Source of the DNA: Dactylellina haptotyla
Taxonomy: Eukaryota; Ascomycota; Orbiliomycetes; Orbiliales; Orbiliaceae
NCBI GenBank assembly: GCA_031310005.1
Contig: CM062384.1
Coordinates: 1,860,001-1,924,000 of the forward strand
Direction: 5' to 3'
Length of the DNA stretch: 64,000 nucleotides
Shown: in pieces, positions 61,668 through 64,000 of the stretch
How positions within the stretch are numbered: position 1 is the stretch's first letter
How the letters are laid out: every line of letters begins with the position of its first letter
Notes under the pieces: model-generated
Told to the model about the DNA's origin: nothing
What the model saw: the letters and a program-made list of their open reading frames with translations, nothing else
Databases searched by the model: none
Translations under genes and position numbers: made by a program

Positions 61668-64000
61668 ATGGGCCAGGGAGCCTCGTCAGCGCGATGTCCA
61701 AGCACTGGAGCTTTACGTCCATCGCTGTCCCCTCCTCCCAGCTCCGACATGCCATCCCCTAACGAGAGAGAACCGCCATCATCCTACAGAGCTGCAACTA
61801 GCAGTAGTATACCAGTCACTTCCCGGCGTCGTTCTTTCTCGCCCGACCCTGATAGTGTTGACTCTCGAAGGAGTAGTCGAATACGACGACGGATATCGAG
61901 ATTTGTGTCTTCAAACATTAATGCTGATCACGTTCCTGGAAGAGATTCCATACACTCAGCTGGTTCAGCCGACACTTCTCTAGAAACCACTGCCACCGAG
62001 GCTCTTTCATCTTTTGCCCCTCGTGTAAGATTAGCACGCATCCGATCCGGCCTCCTGCACAGGCGTAGGTCTCTCAATACCTCCAATCTGGATGGAACTA
62101 GACGGGAGAGACCGTTTTCTATGATTACCCCTCGGCTGGGATCTCTTCCGTTTGGTCTACCCCGAGACACTGGCTCCCTTGACTTACCACCGTCTCACAC
62201 TCTACGACCGCATTCAACCCTTGACTCGGATACGTATATGATATCCGGCCATCCAACTGATTCTTCAAGAACGCATGAGCTCCCAGATCTCCATATCGAT
62301 AATAACCCTGTCGAGGGAGTGCAGTCTGAAAGGAATGCCCCCGCTGAGTTCTTCGGCCCACGACGTAGTATATCTAGTTCCCGTCACCTTCGGCCTCGCA
62401 GAGCAGCCACGAGCTCGGAGGCATTTGACGCTATCGCAGAGAATCCCCAAAATTCGGAGGACACATCAACTACACTCTTTCCAAGCGCGAGCCAATCTAG
62501 ATCTGGATCCCACAGGCCCCCCCGTGATTCACGTGGGAGCGGTTCCTCCACTCCCTCCCGGCTCGGGCGATCCGGAGAAGACCAGGCGGCAGTACTCTCC
62601 AGATTGCTCTCCGTTGCGGCAGCGGCAACGGCAGCTTCATTAGTGGGCAGCAACGTGCAAGCCTTTTCCGATGCTCGAGATGTTTCTGGTGATAGCGTGG
62701 ATGGAAGCTTTGAGTCTTTCCTGCGAGCTCTTCAAAATGGCCGTCTCGCTTCAGCCTTGAGAAATGGAGGCAGCACACCGGACTCACTAGCTTCTGATTC
62801 ATCAGATGACATAATATCGGCAGGGTCAATTGGTCCTCTTAATTTTTTTCGGATGTTCCGATTTGGGCCGATTTTAGTAAACCCGGCTACACCCGCTGCG
62901 TCAACCTCTACTTCTGGTGAGGAACAAGCCAGAATGGTCCCTGTGATTATTGTAGGAATTAGGTCTGTCAACCCCAGAGATCCGAATCCTCGCGACGGGC
63001 GACCTCCTGCCCCTTTCCTAGACGCTCTACCCTCAACACCAGCGCTGAATGACAGCGATTCCAGGCGGGGAAATAGCCTCCCTAGCCGCTCCCAGACCTC
63101 ACGATCTCGCCACATCTCGCCAATCGAGAATAGAGACCAAAATAATAGTTCCGCTTTAGACCCTATCACTTCCTCAACACACACCATCGCATCATCTCCA
63201 AGTCCGACTGGTTCGACTAGCAGAAGAGGCTCCAGATCTATCCAACCGTTAGAACCATTCAGCACATCTGAATCATCAACTATGTCAAGTGAAACGTCCG
63301 AATGGACAGCGAGTAGCGCGGCGTCCGAAGATTCACGACGCTCTTTCCCATCCCGAAGTTCCACTGATGAATCGCCTTCTCGATCGGCGAGTCCCGATTC
63401 CACTCGCAGCCCTTCCGAAGGAACGCGAAGCTGGATAATATACGTTTTAGGTGGAAGCTATCCTGAGAATCACCCAATCCTCACGACACCTTCTTTGTTC
63501 ACAGATGTAAGTTCGGGTTCTCCACTTCGATATCTAGACAGATAAAATATGATTTTCTAGACGCTGACCCACGCACCAGACCCCCACCTACGAAGACATG
63601 ATGTTATTATCATCCTTGATAGCCCCTGCAAAGCCGCCAGTAGCTTCGCGCGATGATATAGAATCGGCAGGTGGTCTATTTACGGTGCAGATAGGAGAAA
63701 TCTCAGACGAATCCATCGGAGAAGACGCTGCAGTTATTCGATTGCATGCCGGCGAGAGATGTCTCGTTTGCCTGAGTGACTTTGAGACTGGTGAGATCTC
63801 AAGGCAGCTAATAAAATGCCAGCATATTTTTCACAAAGATTGCATTGATGAGGTACGTTATCTTTAAAATACAGTCTCGAATTTCTCCTTCGTATGGTGT
63901 ACTGAAACTGAATTTTGCGATATATGGCTGACATGCTACTAACTAGTGGCTGACGACGGGGCGTAATTCTTGCCCTCTATGTCGCGGAAAAGGCGTTGAA
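61668..64000 (+). CDS. RING-H2 E3 ubiquitin ligase, 3' end beyond window
   Basis: Exons 61668-63506, 63580-63852 and 63947 to the window edge; 722 residues visible. The first 600 residues are a long disordered Ser/Arg-rich region with MGQG at the start, a plausible N-myristoylation site. TPTYEDMMLLSSLIAPAKPP leads to a C-terminal RING-H2: C674, C677, C693, H695, H698, C701, C713, C716 (CLVC...CQHIFHKDC...CPLC). The conserved Trp after the second Cys/His group is at 705. Such proteins pass ubiquitin from an E2; the substrate is unknown. A long antisense frame (62732-63403) mirrors its Ser codons and is not a gene. Confidence 0.85.

Noticed and set aside
62732-63403. Antisense open frame (223 codons) over the RING gene
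   Set aside because: Mirror of Ser/Arg codons in the disordered region; no recognisable domain.

Overview
This window looks like nuclear DNA of a filamentous ascomycete (Pezizomycotina). The reasons are many short introns (about 49-141 bp) with GTRNGY donors and CTRAY branch points, a fungal gene set (Get1, Nop15, Ada2, Mcd4, SAP-Cce1, delta-4 sphingolipid desaturase, DUF2408), and repeats decayed by C-to-T/G-to-A change in the manner of repeat-induced point mutation (RIP). The class cannot be fixed by eye.

Region 1, bases 1 to about 18130, is an extremely AT-rich block. It holds two decayed copies of one chromovirus-type Ty3/gypsy LTR retrotransposon in tail-to-tail orientation. The left copy (+ strand) runs off the window edge and ends at 8394. 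The right copy (- strand, 9113-17665) is structurally complete, with 547/551-bp LTRs and a perfect 5-bp target-site duplication (TAGTT). Fragments of protease, reverse transcriptase and chromodomain can still be read, but they are full of stops and G-to-A type replacements. The edge of the block is sharp: the first gene (get1) starts at 18278.

Region 2, 18278-64000, is ordinary gene-dense euchromatin on both strands, with about 25 genes. In order: get1, nop15, CTP:phosphocholine cytidylyltransferase, a fungal membrane protein, a tiny SERF-like gene, a mitochondrial J-protein, mitochondrial porin (7 exons), methionine aminopeptidase 2, sphingolipid delta-4 desaturase, a zinc-ribbon RPA-interacting-like protein, asparagine synthetase (11 exons), a Ser/Thr-rich single-pass surface protein, mitochondrial Holliday junction resolvase Cce1, glutathione reductase, ribosomal protein P1, a vacuolar PQ-loop transporter, a DUF2408 protein, a small unknown gene, a P-loop kinase, GPI ethanolamine-phosphate transferase Mcd4, an intracellular LysM protein, SAGA adaptor Ada2, complex III subunit Qcr10, an unknown basic/Ser-rich protein, and a RING-H2 ubiquitin ligase cut by the window end. 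I rebuilt exons by reading frame, splice motif and family match; the exon coordinates are in each entry. The genes form no operon or biosynthetic cluster. Several products are mitochondrial (porin, J-protein, Cce1, Qcr10, perhaps a glutathione reductase isoform), which may be coincidence.

The most unusual observation is in the DUF2408 gene. The only way found to keep its conserved core open is a 57-bp intron that begins ATAAGT and ends AC (47671-47727), a candidate U2-type AT-AC intron; an internal protein repeat independently supports the junction. Other points are the less mutated outer ends of the retrotransposon LTRs, a presequence-like non-AUG extension upstream of glutathione reductase, Tbf1-like sites upstream of the P1 gene, and two genes (SERF-like, Qcr10) built of exons too small for simple ORF calling.
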